Assembly (NCBI RefSeq): GCF_013201895.1
Contig: NZ_CP053841.1
Coordinates: 1,302,001-1,366,000 of the forward strand
Direction: 5' to 3'
Source: Campylobacter blaseri
Lineage (GTDB): Bacteria; Campylobacterota; Campylobacteria; Campylobacterales; Campylobacteraceae
Length of the DNA: 64,000 bases
Below are positions 29,003 through 37,874 of this stretch, piece after piece. The notes below the pieces were generated by a model. That model was not told the DNA's origin and did not search any database. It saw only the letters and a program-made list of their open reading frames with translations. The position numbers and the translations under genes are program-made. The first letter of the stretch is position 1. Each line of letters starts with the position of its first letter.

Positions 29003-30205
29003 TTAATGTAAAGCCTCGTTTAGCTTTATAGCTCTTTTGCTTAAACTTGCACTCATCTGCCCTGTTTGGCTATTTTGTCTAAAATGAAGACCATTTAAAT
29101 GCGAAAGCTCTATGGCTTTGTAGATTTCTTTATCAAATTTAAAGTTGGTATTTAACTCTGCTAAAGCTTTTTGATTTGCTTCACTTATGTATACTTTTGT
29201 GCCTTCTAAAATAGCAATTCCACCATCAACTATGCAGTTGTCGCCAAGCGGGATTCCAGTTACAGAATTTGCTCCCAAAAGACATTTTTTACCTATACTA
29301 ATAGGATTACCATTTGTTCCACTTAAAACTCCAAGTATACTAGCACCACCGCCAACATCACTACCTTCTCCAACTTTAACAGAACTACTAACCCTGCCCT
29401 CAATCATAACAGAACCAGTTGTTCCTGAGTTAAAGTTTACATAACTAGCTCCTGGCATAACAGTTGTTCCATTTGCAAGTTGAGCACCCATTCTAACTTT
29501 AGCCGTGTCAAGCACTCTAATACTATCATTTGGAACTATATGACTTAAATATCTTGGAAATTTATCAACGCTTGTTATTGCTGGGTATGAACCTGACATT
29601 TTTAACCAAATTTCATTCTCTCTTAGCCACTCAAGCTCAATTGGTTTTGCATATTCATCCCAAGCAACATTTGGAAGCAGTCCAAATGCTCCATCTAAAT
29701 TCACACCTCTTATCTCAACTTTTGATAAAGATAGTAAATATAGCTTTAAATATACGCTCTCAACACTTTTTGGCTTCTCATCACCAAACAAAAATGTAAC
29801 ACAAAATTTAGCTTCATCTTCAGCATCTTCGTTGTTTAAAATTTCATCTATGATTAGTAAATTTTGCAAATTTCTATGTTTATCATCTTTTGCTTCTTCA
29901 ACTAAAAAGTCAAAAATATCTAAAGCTTTTTCTACAACATCTTTATTTAAATTTGCTACATATTCGCTTTCATTGGTTGAAATTTTTGTCCCACATTCGT
30001 TTAAAGCCCATAAAAGAACGGCTGCTGAGCCAAAGTTTTCTTTATAGTTTACAACAGCATAATCAACACTTAAAGTTTTGTCTTTTTCAACTACGCCTTT
30101 ATAAACCTTTCCAATTGCCCAAGCAATAGGCTCTTTGTAAAAACTTTTTGTCTTTACATCTTCAACAAATTTAGTTAAATCTTCTAAATTTTTAATATCG
30201 CTCAA
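29003..30205 (-). CDS. dapD: Tetrahydrodipicolinate N-succinyltransferase
   Basis: A 400-aa DapD of the longer epsilonproteobacterial type, acting in the lysine/diaminopimelate pathway for peptidoglycan. The C-terminal half has left-handed beta-helix hexapeptide repeats (about residues 230-345, for example MGAQLANGTTVMPGASYVNF). It lies 10 bp after mrp, as in C. jejuni (Cj1605c-Cj1606c). Confidence 0.94.
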   Translation of the reverse strand: MSDIKNLEDLTKFVEDVKTKSFYKEPIAWAIGKVYKGVVEKDKTLSVDYAVVNYKENFGSAAVLLWALNECGTKISTNESEYVANLNKDVVEKALDIFDFLVEEAKDDKHRNLQNLLIIDEILNNEDAEDEAKFCVTFLFGDEKPKSVESVYLKLYLLSLSKVEIRGVNLDGAFGLLPNVAWDEYAKPIELEWLRENEIWLKMSGSYPAITSVDKFPRYLSHIVPNDSIRVLDTAKVRMGAQLANGTTVMPGASYVNFNSGTTGSVMIEGRVSSSVKVGEGSDVGGGASILGVLSGTNGNPISIGKKCLLGANSVTGIPLGDNCIVDGGIAILEGTKVYISEANQKALAELNTNFKFDKEIYKAIELSHLNGLHFRQNSQTGQMSASLSKRAIKLNEALH

Positions 30206-30215
30206 ATTTTACTCC

Positions 30216-31313
30216 TTAGTGGCATTTTGCTCCACCTTCCATATCTGGTTGAATAGCTGAGTTACCAGCTAAGTCCTCTTTGTCTATTTTTTCTATAACT
30301 TCCCAAAGTCTATTGGCTGCTTTTTCATATCTTTTTGCACTAACACTCTCAGGAGCATAAAAACTAATTGGTTTTCCATTATCTCCGCCCTCTCTAATGC
30401 CGATTTCAATTGGAATTTCACTTAAAATTTCAGTTTTATACTCTTTTGCAAGTTTTTCACTTCCACCTTTTCCAAAGATATCATACTCCTTGCCATTATC
30501 AGGGCATAAAAATCCGCTCATATTTTCAACTATGCCAGCTACTGGAATGTAAAGTTTTTCAAACATATCAAGGCTTCTAGCTGTGTCATCAAGAGCTACA
30601 ACTTGTGGTGTTGTTACACAAACACCTGCTGTTACAGGAACACTTTGAGCTAAAGTTATTTGAGCATCACCTGTTCCTGGTGGCATATCTATAAATAAAA
30701 CATCTAAATCGCTCCAATAAACATCTCTTAAGAGCTGTTCAATGGCTTTCATTATCATAGCACCTCTCCACATTAACCCTTGACCTTGCTCCATCAAAAT
30801 TCCCATACTCATCATCTCAATACCATGAGTCAAAATTGGTTTAAGTTTTTCTCCAACTACTGTTACTTCGGCTCTCTCTTCACCTAACATTCTAGGGATA
30901 TTTGGTCCATAAATATCAGCGTCTAAAACACCAACTTTTTTACCAAGTTTTGCCATAGAAATAGCCAAATTTACAGTTGTTGTGCTTTTTCCAACTCCAC
31001 CTTTACCACTACTTACCATAACAAAATGTTTGATTTGCGGTGTTATATTTTTACCACTTTGAGTGTTGCTTTTCTCTTTTGGTGGTTGAGGTTGTTTTAC
31101 AATAACTTGAGTATTTTCTCCAAGTGCTTTTATAATGCCATTTCTAACCTGAGCTGCAACTTCAGATTTACTTGAAACTATCTCAACTTCAACAAGCACT
31201 CCATCGCCAATTTCAATGTTTTTAACAAACCCAAAATCAACTATACTCTTTTTAAATCCTGGATAAATAACCTCTTTTAATTTTTCTAATACATCTTCTT
31301 TATTCATACTCAT
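30216..31313 (-). CDS. mrp: Mrp/ApbC-type Fe-S cluster carrier ATPase
   Basis: A 365-aa P-loop protein that carries and delivers Fe-S clusters. An N-terminal MIP18-like domain (1-85) precedes the ParA-like ATPase with deviant Walker A SSGKGGVGKSTTT (about 99-111) and DMPPGTGDAQ. The cluster-binding site normally reads C-x-x-C after ENMS; here it is ENMSGFLCPDNG, so only one Cys of the pair is present. A choice of start (31313 or 31307) is open. Confidence 0.92.
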   Translation of the reverse strand: MSMNKEDVLEKLKEVIYPGFKKSIVDFGFVKNIEIGDGVLVEVEIVSSKSEVAAQVRNGIIKALGENTQVIVKQPQPPKEKSNTQSGKNITPQIKHFVMVSSGKGGVGKSTTTVNLAISMAKLGKKVGVLDADIYGPNIPRMLGEERAEVTVVGEKLKPILTHGIEMMSMGILMEQGQGLMWRGAMIMKAIEQLLRDVYWSDLDVLFIDMPPGTGDAQITLAQSVPVTAGVCVTTPQVVALDDTARSLDMFEKLYIPVAGIVENMSGFLCPDNGKEYDIFGKGGSEKLAKEYKTEILSEIPIEIGIREGGDNGKPISFYAPESVSAKRYEKAANRLWEVIEKIDKEDLAGNSAIQPDMEGGAKCH

Positions 31314-31483
31314 AAATCTCCTAATAAAGTATTTTCTAGATTATACATATTTTAAATAAATGAAATATAAGTTAATATTTTTATTTTTGCATATTAAAAA
31401 CTTTGCTATAAGAATTTATATTCTTTACTTAATTTTTTTATTGTGTTATTATCGTATATATTTTATATTCAAAAAGGCAAATA

Positions 31484-32470
31484 ATGTATCACTCAAGATG
31501 GACAAAAAGCCATTATTTAGCAGGTTTTAACTTTGGAAATCGTTTATATAAAAATAATGTAAAAATTGATTTTGATAAGTTCTTAAATGAAGAAAAAATT
31601 GATTATGCAAAAAATGTATTTAGTATTTACTATAAATTTTATCCCGAAATTATAAAGGAAATTAGAGGATTTGCAGATGGGCAAAAGGAAGAATTTGAAA
31701 AAGTGTTTGCATTTCTTGCAGTAATGTATGTTTTTATCTATGATGTAAAATGTTCAATGGTTGCAATTTCAAATTCTCAAAACATTATTTTTGCACGAAA
31801 TAGTGATTTTAAAGTAGAGGTAAAAAATTTATCTGATAGTACTTTTTATAAACTAGATAAAGGGTATTCATTTATCGCAAATACAACAGCAATGATTGAA
31901 ATGGAAGATGGTATGAATGAAAAAGGATTAGCGTGTGGATTAACATTTGTTTATCCTACTATAAAAGATTTAGGTTTTAATGCAGGTTTTTTAATAAGGT
32001 ATATTTTAGAAAAATGTGAAACAGTGGATGAGGTAAATGAATTTCTTCAAAAAATACTAATTGGTTCATCACAAAATTTAATTGCCATAGACAGATATGG
32101 TAAAATTTTGTCAGCAGAATTAAATTCAGAATGTAAAAATATTTCTATTTGCAAAACTCACAATTATAAAACTAATCATTTTGTAACCAATAAACTACAA
32201 AAGTATGCATATGATGGAATAGACGATATTTTTTCTCACAAAAGATATGAAACACTTCAAAATCAAAATTATGAAATATATACATTAAAAGATACTTTTG
32301 AATTGTTGCAAGGTAAAAAAGGTTTTTTATGCCAATATGATAGAAAAAATGGATTTGATACCATTTGGTCATCTGTGTATGATATAAAAGCAAAAGCCAT
32401 TTATAGATGTGAGGGAAACCCTCAAAGAAAAAAATACAAAATAGATAATAGATTAAAATTTGATTATTAA
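31484..32470 (+). CDS. C45-family Ntn acyltransferase/amidase
   Basis: A 328-aa protein of the peptidase C45 / acyl-CoA:6-APA acyltransferase family (Ntn hydrolases that self-cleave before a Cys). The likely nucleophile is C90 in DVKCSMVAIS, followed by FARNSDF, and later MNEKGLACGLTFVYP, the standard order of motifs. There is no signal peptide. The physiological substrate is unknown. It is monocistronic, with AAAGGC before the ATG. Homologues in Campylobacter are patchy as far as I recall, so recent gain is possible. Confidence 0.8.
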   Translation: MYHSRWTKSHYLAGFNFGNRLYKNNVKIDFDKFLNEEKIDYAKNVFSIYYKFYPEIIKEIRGFADGQKEEFEKVFAFLAVMYVFIYDVKCSMVAISNSQNIIFARNSDFKVEVKNLSDSTFYKLDKGYSFIANTTAMIEMEDGMNEKGLACGLTFVYPTIKDLGFNAGFLIRYILEKCETVDEVNEFLQKILIGSSQNLIAIDRYGKILSAELNSECKNISICKTHNYKTNHFVTNKLQKYAYDGIDDIFSHKRYETLQNQNYEIYTLKDTFELLQGKKGFLCQYDRKNGFDTIWSSVYDIKAKAIYRCEGNPQRKKYKIDNRLKFDY

Positions 32471-32525
32471 TTGCAATTAATATATCAAAACTAGATGAAC
32501 TAGCCTATATAAAATATGTGTAGTA

Positions 32526-32936
32526 CTACTTATCAACAAAAAATAGTCTAACTCTGTCATAAACCCAGTTATAAACTATGGCAAATACTAAGATAATTAA
32601 AGTAATTCCTATATTTATAAAAAATGCAGCAACAAAGCTTGTATCCATAGCAAAAGCTACAAAAGGAACAGTAAAAAGCAAAAAGCCAAGTTCAAACAAA
32701 GAAGCATGCAAAACTCTAACTCCAAATCCTCGCTTAATCCTCTCCCCTGTAAAAATCTTATCAAACATTAGATTAAAAATAAAATTCCAACTAACAGCTG
32801 CTAAAGATATTATCAAACTAACACCTACTTTAGTCTCCATAGCACTTTTTGAGACAAAATTCAAAAAAATTATAGTAATCAAAATAGCAAAAATTTCAAA
32901 AATAAAAGAGTGCAAAACTCTCTCTTTAAGTTTCAT
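32526..32936 (-). CDS. PACE-family efflux transporter
   Basis: A 136-aa inner-membrane protein with four helices arranged as two bacterial transmembrane pair (BTP) domains: ERVLHSFIFEIFAI / WNFIFNLMFDK in the first and VRVLHASLFELGFLL / YNWVYDRVR in the second. This is the PACE (AceI-like) pattern; family members export chlorhexidine and short diamines. I placed the start at 32936 (MKLKERV), since family members begin just before ER-LH; an in-frame ATG 30 nt upstream adds an unlikely leader. Confidence 0.88.
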   Translation of the reverse strand: MKLKERVLHSFIFEIFAILITIIFLNFVSKSAMETKVGVSLIISLAAVSWNFIFNLMFDKIFTGERIKRGFGVRVLHASLFELGFLLFTVPFVAFAMDTSFVAAFFINIGITLIILVFAIVYNWVYDRVRLFFVDK

Positions 32937-33022
32937 AAACAGACCTTTTTCAATAATAAAATACAATTATATCTTTTTGTATAAAATTTATAAAATATAT
33001 CTTTTTGGAAATTTTATATAAG

Positions 33023-33036
33023 TTGACACAAATCAA
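33023..33036 (+). promoter_or_regulatory. FNR/CRP-type binding site
   Basis: TTGACACAAATCAA matches the FNR consensus TTGAT-n4-ATCAA at nine of ten positions and lies in a longer dyad (GTTGA...TCAAC). Its centre is about 41.5 nt before the start point expected from the -10 box TATAAT at 33059-33064: classic class II activator spacing. Confidence 0.6.
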
Positions 33037-33058
33037 CAATTTTTTAAATCCCAAACAG

Positions 33059-33064
33059 TATAAT
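33059..33064 (+). promoter_or_regulatory. -10 box of the YecH-like gene
   Basis: Perfect TATAAT, 29 nt before the ATG at 33093. Confidence 0.6.
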
Positions 33065-33092
33065 ATATCATAAAAATATAAAAAGGAAAAAT

Positions 33093-33344
33093 ATGAAACA
33101 TGTACATGAAATTTTAATAAATATGCAAAGCACAAACAAAGAATTTGAAAGCAAAAAGGAATTTATAGATTATATAGATAATCTTTTTGGAAAAGATTGC
33201 AAATTTCAAGCTTGCTCAAGTGATAATATGGACGCAAATAGTGCCTATGAATTTTTAATAAAAAAAGGTAAAATTATGATTAACGATAAAAACAAAATAT
33301 CACTTCATCCTGATATGGAGATGTGCAACGGACATATTAATTAA
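33093..33344 (+). CDS. YecH-like (DUF2492) metal-binding protein
   Basis: An 83-aa cytosolic protein matching the YecH/DUF2492 pattern: N-terminal MKHVHEILINM with two His, then F-G-x-D-C-K-F-Q-A-C-S, and a C-terminal C-x-x-H. Family members are thought to bind metal; function is not established. The FNR-type site upstream suggests induction under oxygen limitation. Confidence 0.8.
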   Translation: MKHVHEILINMQSTNKEFESKKEFIDYIDNLFGKDCKFQACSSDNMDANSAYEFLIKKGKIMINDKNKISLHPDMEMCNGHIN

Positions 33345-33402
33345 TAGTAGATTATTTAAATTATCTCGCCCACACTAACAATTATTAAAAACAAAATATA
33401 AA

Positions 33403-33444
33403 TTTAGATTCTTTATCATATTTTACCAAGACAAAGAATCTAAA
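33403..33444 (-). terminator. Terminator of the TonB operon
   Basis: A perfect 12-bp stem (TTTAGATTCTTT/AAAGAATCTAAA) with an 18-nt loop lies just after the tonB stop at 33447. The left arm is followed on the minus strand by AT-rich sequence containing TTTTG-TTTTT. Confidence 0.6.
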
Positions 33445-33446
33445 AA

Positions 33447-34211
33447 TTATATTAACCTATAAGACATAGGTATTTTAATCAAATAATCTTTATCCAAAAC
33501 AGGAAATTCCTTAAAAGCTTTTTGAATTGTTTTAATAGCTGAATCATCTAATACTTCATATCCTGAGCTTTTTATAACTTTTATATTTTCAACAGTTCCA
33601 TTTTTTTTAAATACGAAGCTAACTTCAACTATTCCCTGTTGCCTCATTTTAGCCGCACGTTTTGGATAGAGTTGATGTTTTTTTATAGTTCTTTGCATTT
33701 TTGCAAATCTATCATCACCTTTTGATGTTGCAAAGTTAAACTCACCAACTGCATTGTTTGCAGAGCGAATATTAGTTGCGTTAGCGTTAGAATCTTTTGA
33801 AGTTGTTTTTGCTAAAGACTTAGTTTTTGGTTTTGGTTTTGGTTTTGGTTTGGGCTTTGGTTTTTCAATTGGTTTTGGTTTTTCTTCTATAATTGGTTTT
33901 GGCTCCTCTACTATTTCCTCTATCACCTCTTCCTTTACCGCTTCTTCTTCTACTATTTCCTCTACCACCTCTTCCACAGGCTCTTCATCAACTAAAATCT
34001 GCTCTTCATTAGTTTGAGCTATGGATTCTTCTAATGCTGGATTAAAAAGATCAAGACTTATACTAGTCATCTCTTCTTGTGCTAATGGCTTTACCTCATT
34101 TAAAAAATTAACAAAAGATAAAGCTATCAAGCCATGAAAAAGAACTGATGCTAAAAACCCACTTAAACTCGGTCTATCATTTAGTAAGTGTCGTAATGGC
34201 AAAATTTTCAT
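33447..34211 (-). CDS. tonB: Energy transducer TonB
   Basis: A 254-aa TonB: short cytosolic start, one membrane helix (about 18-38), a long periplasmic Glu/Val- and Lys/Pro-rich spacer (repeated KPKP), and a C-terminal TonB domain (about 165-254, GIVEVSFVFKKNGTVENIKV). It transmits proton-motive force from ExbB/ExbD to outer-membrane receptors. Its start overlaps exbD by 35 bp. Confidence 0.95.
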   Translation of the reverse strand: MKILPLRHLLNDRPSLSGFLASVLFHGLIALSFVNFLNEVKPLAQEEMTSISLDLFNPALEESIAQTNEEQILVDEEPVEEVVEEIVEEEAVKEEVIEEIVEEPKPIIEEKPKPIEKPKPKPKPKPKPKTKSLAKTTSKDSNANATNIRSANNAVGEFNFATSKGDDRFAKMQRTIKKHQLYPKRAAKMRQQGIVEVSFVFKKNGTVENIKVIKSSGYEVLDDSAIKTIQKAFKEFPVLDKDYLIKIPMSYRLI

Positions 34212-34557
34212 GTTTCTTTTCTTTTAATATATCTATAACTTTTACAAAAGATTCATATACACTTTCTTTATCACTTTTTAATTGAATTAATGTCTTTGAA
34301 TCTATTTGCTCTAATTCATCTTTTAAATTTTCCTCTTCAATCTTCACATCATCAATAAAAAATTCATTATCTTTATTTATAACTATAACGACTTTTTCCT
34401 TCTCTTCATTTTGAACAGCACTTTTACTATTTGGCAAATCTATAGGAATATTGCCTTGTGCTATAAATGTCGATATGCTAAGAACAATAGCGAGCAATAC
34501 AAGCATTATGTCAATTAAAGGGATTACATTCAACCCCTCTTTTTTTGGCATACTCAT
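34177..34557 (-). CDS. exbD: Biopolymer transporter ExbD
   Basis: A 126-aa protein with one N-terminal membrane helix carrying the essential proton-path Asp (D16 in NVIPLIDIMLVLL) and a periplasmic domain. It overlaps exbB by 4 bp and tonB by 35 bp. Confidence 0.95.
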   Translation of the reverse strand: MSMPKKEGLNVIPLIDIMLVLLAIVLSISTFIAQGNIPIDLPNSKSAVQNEEKEKVVIVINKDNEFFIDDVKIEEENLKDELEQIDSKTLIQLKSDKESVYESFVKVIDILKEKKHENFAITTLTK

Positions 34558-34973
34558 TTTATTGCCTTATATTTATTTAATATAACATCGACCTTTCTCA
34601 TAAAACCATTATATATCATAAGTGTTGGTATAGCCACTATAAGCCCTAATGCAGTTGCTTTTAATGCTAAAGATAGTCCAACCATTATACTTTTTGTATC
34701 TATACCTCCACTCATACCCATATCATAAAATGTAATCATAATACCAGCAACCGTTCCTAGTAAACCAATATATGGTGCATTTGAATATATTATATAAAGA
34801 AGAGTTAGATTGTTAGTAAGTTTTTCTTCTAACTCATCTTTACTCTTATAATTTTCAAATTTAATATTTGAATAAAAAATAGCTCGCTCTATAGTAAACC
34901 AAACAACTAAAAAACTCATAAACCCTAAAATTGCTATTATTATATAATCGATATTTTCCTTTAAAATTTCCAT
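34554..34973 (-). CDS. exbB: TonB-system proton channel ExbB
   Basis: A 139-aa MotA/TolQ/ExbB-family protein, a compact form with three helices. The conserved segment APYIGLLGTVAGIMITF and the following SLALKATALGLIVAIPTL are intact. It forms the proton-driven motor with ExbD. It starts 19 bp after the receptor gene. Confidence 0.95.
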   Translation of the reverse strand: MEILKENIDYIIIAILGFMSFLVVWFTIERAIFYSNIKFENYKSKDELEEKLTNNLTLLYIIYSNAPYIGLLGTVAGIMITFYDMGMSGGIDTKSIMVGLSLALKATALGLIVAIPTLMIYNGFMRKVDVILNKYKAIK

Positions 34974-34992
34974 AATTTTTCCTTTAAAATTT

Positions 34993-37623
34993 TTAATATT
35001 TATAACTAAAACTTAGCATTGTTGTTCTACCTTTTGCATAGTTATTTGATGCATATAAGTAATCATCTCCAACACCTAAATCAAATAAAAACTGACTAGC
35101 TGAATCATTATTAGAATCAAGTGGATTTATATATTTTTTATCAAAGAAATTTTGAATTTCAAATTTGATACTTAAATTCTCATTAGGTTGATATATGGTA
35201 TAAAAATCAAAAATTACAGGTTGTCTTTCTAACACTTTTTCTTTTTTTGTATATCCACAAACATCACTTATACCAGCACCTCCTATCATTGTTCCGGGGC
35301 AAGGTACCTTTTCTAATGTATTTGAAGAAATTCTACTTTTACCATAATATTTTGTAATTCCACCTATTGTTAATTTATTATTAAAAAGCCTTGTTCCTAT
35401 ATCTAAACTAGCATAGTCTTTTGGAAGCATTGTAACTTTAGTAAGTCCATACCCTTGTAACCATTTTTCAGAATATGACATCAAATCATCTACTCTTGGG
35501 CTTGAATCTGTAAAATTTAATGGTTGATTTGTAGTTTGATGAGCATAAGCTAAATTAAGATATAACCAACCTATATCATAATTTGCTTCAACTTCAAAAC
35601 CTTTGATGGTTACATCTTTATGATAATTATAATGTTTTATATAATATTCACCAGCTTCATTTTGATATTCCATTCCTTTTTTATTATGAATATAATCTTT
35701 TATTTTTGTATTATAAGCAATAAATTTAAAACCAAATTCATCATCTTCACTAAATAACCCTTCTTTAAAAGAATTAAACCCAACTTGGATAGTTTTTGCT
35801 GTTTCTGGTTTTAGACTACTATTTACTCCAAAACTTCCAAAGTCAGAAAAAAACATCTCTTTTATATTTGGAGCTCTATGAGTTTTGGAATAGTTTATAA
35901 ATGGACTAAATAAATCATGCAAATATACTGATGTCCCCAAAGAGTAATTGAAGTATCTTCTACTTCCACTATCAAAAAGTTTTTCATTTGCGGTTTGAAT
36001 ATATTTATCTGTTTTTTCTTGTTCATCGATATCTAAATCGTCATACTCTTCTTCGCTTATTAATTTACCCTTATATAAATAAAAATCATCACAATAGTTA
36101 GAGTAACCATACTCATCACGACCGCAATGCTTAGCATTTAAATCGTCCATCATTTTATTATATTTTCTAGCACTATCATAATCTTTATCTCTAAATGCAC
36201 TATTTGCTTTTTGACGCAAATTTGCTAACAACCTATCAAGTCTCTCAAACCTCTCTCCTGTAAAGTTGTATTTACTCCAATTAGCATTAAAGCTAAAAGT
36301 AAAAATATCATAATTTAGCTCATTATCTATATAAAAAGTATTAAATTCTTGTTCCCCTGCTGGATAAAGAGTATTTGTTTCATATCCATTTTTTAAAAGT
36401 CCAATACCCATTTCTGCACTATTGTTGGCTATTTTAAAGTTTAATTCTGATGGATGTCTACTTTTAGTATATTTATTTTTTAATATATTCATACCTATAG
36501 TTGTTTTTAAATTAGCACCTGAATTAAAATCATTACTAAAAGTATTACTTATATCAAATGTTCTTGCAGTATTTTTTGTTTTTAAATTTTCAAGAAGCTC
36601 AACACCTGTAAATCTTGCACCTTTTGTGTAGTCTTGCTCTCCTGTATTAAGTGCATAAATCAAATTTAAATCGATATTGTCGCTATTTGGAGATTTTAGA
36701 TTATACTCTAATTGATAGTTATTATTTTCTACACTTCTTCCTGCAAGTGATGTTTTATAATCTCTATAAGATAATATTACTTTATTATATTCATCGCCAT
36801 ATTCAACCTTTGCAAGATTCCCTTTTGGTTTTTGTGAAAGTTCAGATGGATTATATGGAGGTTTACCTTTTGAATAGTATTCCCTTCCTTTAGAATCTTC
36901 ATATATAGCATCTCCTGCTTTATCAAATTTTTTAAACTTAAAGGTTTCACCTTCTATTTTATCGCCTCCTCCAACTTCATAAGATTGAGAAATTTTTCTA
37001 TGGCTATAACCATACAAACCCCCTACATAAGCACCATTTTCAAAGAAGTGTTTAAAAGCAACGGCTCCTAAATAGTTTGGACCAGTGGCATTGTTTCCAG
37101 CTATGAAATTTGTCATAAAACCAAAGTTTCTTCCAGCTCTTACTATGTCATCTACACCAATAGTTCTTAAATTCGCTGAACCCATTAATGAATTTGCACC
37201 ACCTCTTCCACTAAAGCTACCTCTTTCTATATCAACACTATTTAAAAACCCGGGATCTATCATCGTCCCAAAAGAAGCAGTTCCACCATTCATTGCTCCG
37301 CCATCTGCTGATGTTGTATAAAATGTTTGAGAGACGCCATCTACCATAGTATTTACTCTACCAAATCCACTAACACCTCTAATATTTATATTTATAGTCC
37401 CTGATGATTTATCTAAATTTGTAAAAGCCCCCGGAACTGACCTTACTATATCATCTAAATTTTGCGTAGAGCCTTGCTCTATTTTTTTAGTGCTTATAGC
37501 TTTTGACTTTATATAAATATCATTTGCCTCTGCCTCCACCTTATCAAGCTTAACTTGTTCTAGAGCATTTGCGTATGATAAAACCATACAAGTTAAAATA
37601 CTAATTTTAGTAATTTTATACAT
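34993..37623 (-). CDS. TonB-dependent outer-membrane receptor (haem/haemoprotein type)
   Basis: An 876-aa outer-membrane receptor: signal peptide (1-20), TonB-box-like EQVKLDKVE, a plug domain with STQNLDDIVRSVPGAFTN and NINIRGVSGFGRVNTMVDG, then a 22-strand barrel ending in the aromatic C-terminus TTMLSFSYKY. The GRGGANSLMGSANLRTI segment and barrel layout resemble haem/haemoglobin receptors, but I see no certain haem-ligand motif, so the ligand is inferred. It heads an operon with exbB-exbD-tonB, and a Fur-like palindrome lies about 45 bp upstream. Confidence 0.88.
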   Translation of the reverse strand: MYKITKISILTCMVLSYANALEQVKLDKVEAEANDIYIKSKAISTKKIEQGSTQNLDDIVRSVPGAFTNLDKSSGTININIRGVSGFGRVNTMVDGVSQTFYTTSADGGAMNGGTASFGTMIDPGFLNSVDIERGSFSGRGGANSLMGSANLRTIGVDDIVRAGRNFGFMTNFIAGNNATGPNYLGAVAFKHFFENGAYVGGLYGYSHRKISQSYEVGGGDKIEGETFKFKKFDKAGDAIYEDSKGREYYSKGKPPYNPSELSQKPKGNLAKVEYGDEYNKVILSYRDYKTSLAGRSVENNNYQLEYNLKSPNSDNIDLNLIYALNTGEQDYTKGARFTGVELLENLKTKNTARTFDISNTFSNDFNSGANLKTTIGMNILKNKYTKSRHPSELNFKIANNSAEMGIGLLKNGYETNTLYPAGEQEFNTFYIDNELNYDIFTFSFNANWSKYNFTGERFERLDRLLANLRQKANSAFRDKDYDSARKYNKMMDDLNAKHCGRDEYGYSNYCDDFYLYKGKLISEEEYDDLDIDEQEKTDKYIQTANEKLFDSGSRRYFNYSLGTSVYLHDLFSPFINYSKTHRAPNIKEMFFSDFGSFGVNSSLKPETAKTIQVGFNSFKEGLFSEDDEFGFKFIAYNTKIKDYIHNKKGMEYQNEAGEYYIKHYNYHKDVTIKGFEVEANYDIGWLYLNLAYAHQTTNQPLNFTDSSPRVDDLMSYSEKWLQGYGLTKVTMLPKDYASLDIGTRLFNNKLTIGGITKYYGKSRISSNTLEKVPCPGTMIGGAGISDVCGYTKKEKVLERQPVIFDFYTIYQPNENLSIKFEIQNFFDKKYINPLDSNNDSASQFLFDLGVGDDYLYASNNYAKGRTTMLSFSYKY

Positions 37624-37667
37624 TAATTTCCTTTTTAGTGACTTAATTAAAATAATCTATTTTGTAA

Positions 37668-37682
37668 TGATATTAAATATCA
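37668..37682 (-). promoter_or_regulatory. Candidate Fur box of the TonB operon
   Basis: TGATATTAAATATCA is a perfect 7-1-7 inverted repeat, differing from the Fur consensus TGATAATnATTATCA by two paired changes. It lies 45-59 bp upstream of the receptor start. Confidence 0.45.
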
Positions 37683-37874
37683 GTTTAAAATATATTTAAA
37701 TATTTGTAAAATATGGCTAAGCTATTATTTTTTTAATACTTACTCTATTAATTTAATTTAAATATTTGAGAAGTAAAACCAATTGCAATAAACATAAAGC
37801 TATTAGCATAAAATAACCTTTAATTTTATTTATATTATTTTTTTGTATAATATCTACCAAAAAAAGGATTTTTA

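Noticed and set aside
29187-30129. Plus-strand ORFs inside dapD
   Set aside because: Antisense shadows of a well-conserved enzyme.
33754-34017. Gly/Ser-rich plus-strand ORF
   Set aside because: Antisense to the Lys/Pro- and Glu-rich spacer of tonB; the repeats are a product of that spacer.
35500-37500. Many plus-strand ORFs inside the TonB receptor gene
   Set aside because: They are shadows of the 876-aa receptor frame, which has a signal peptide, plug and barrel motifs.
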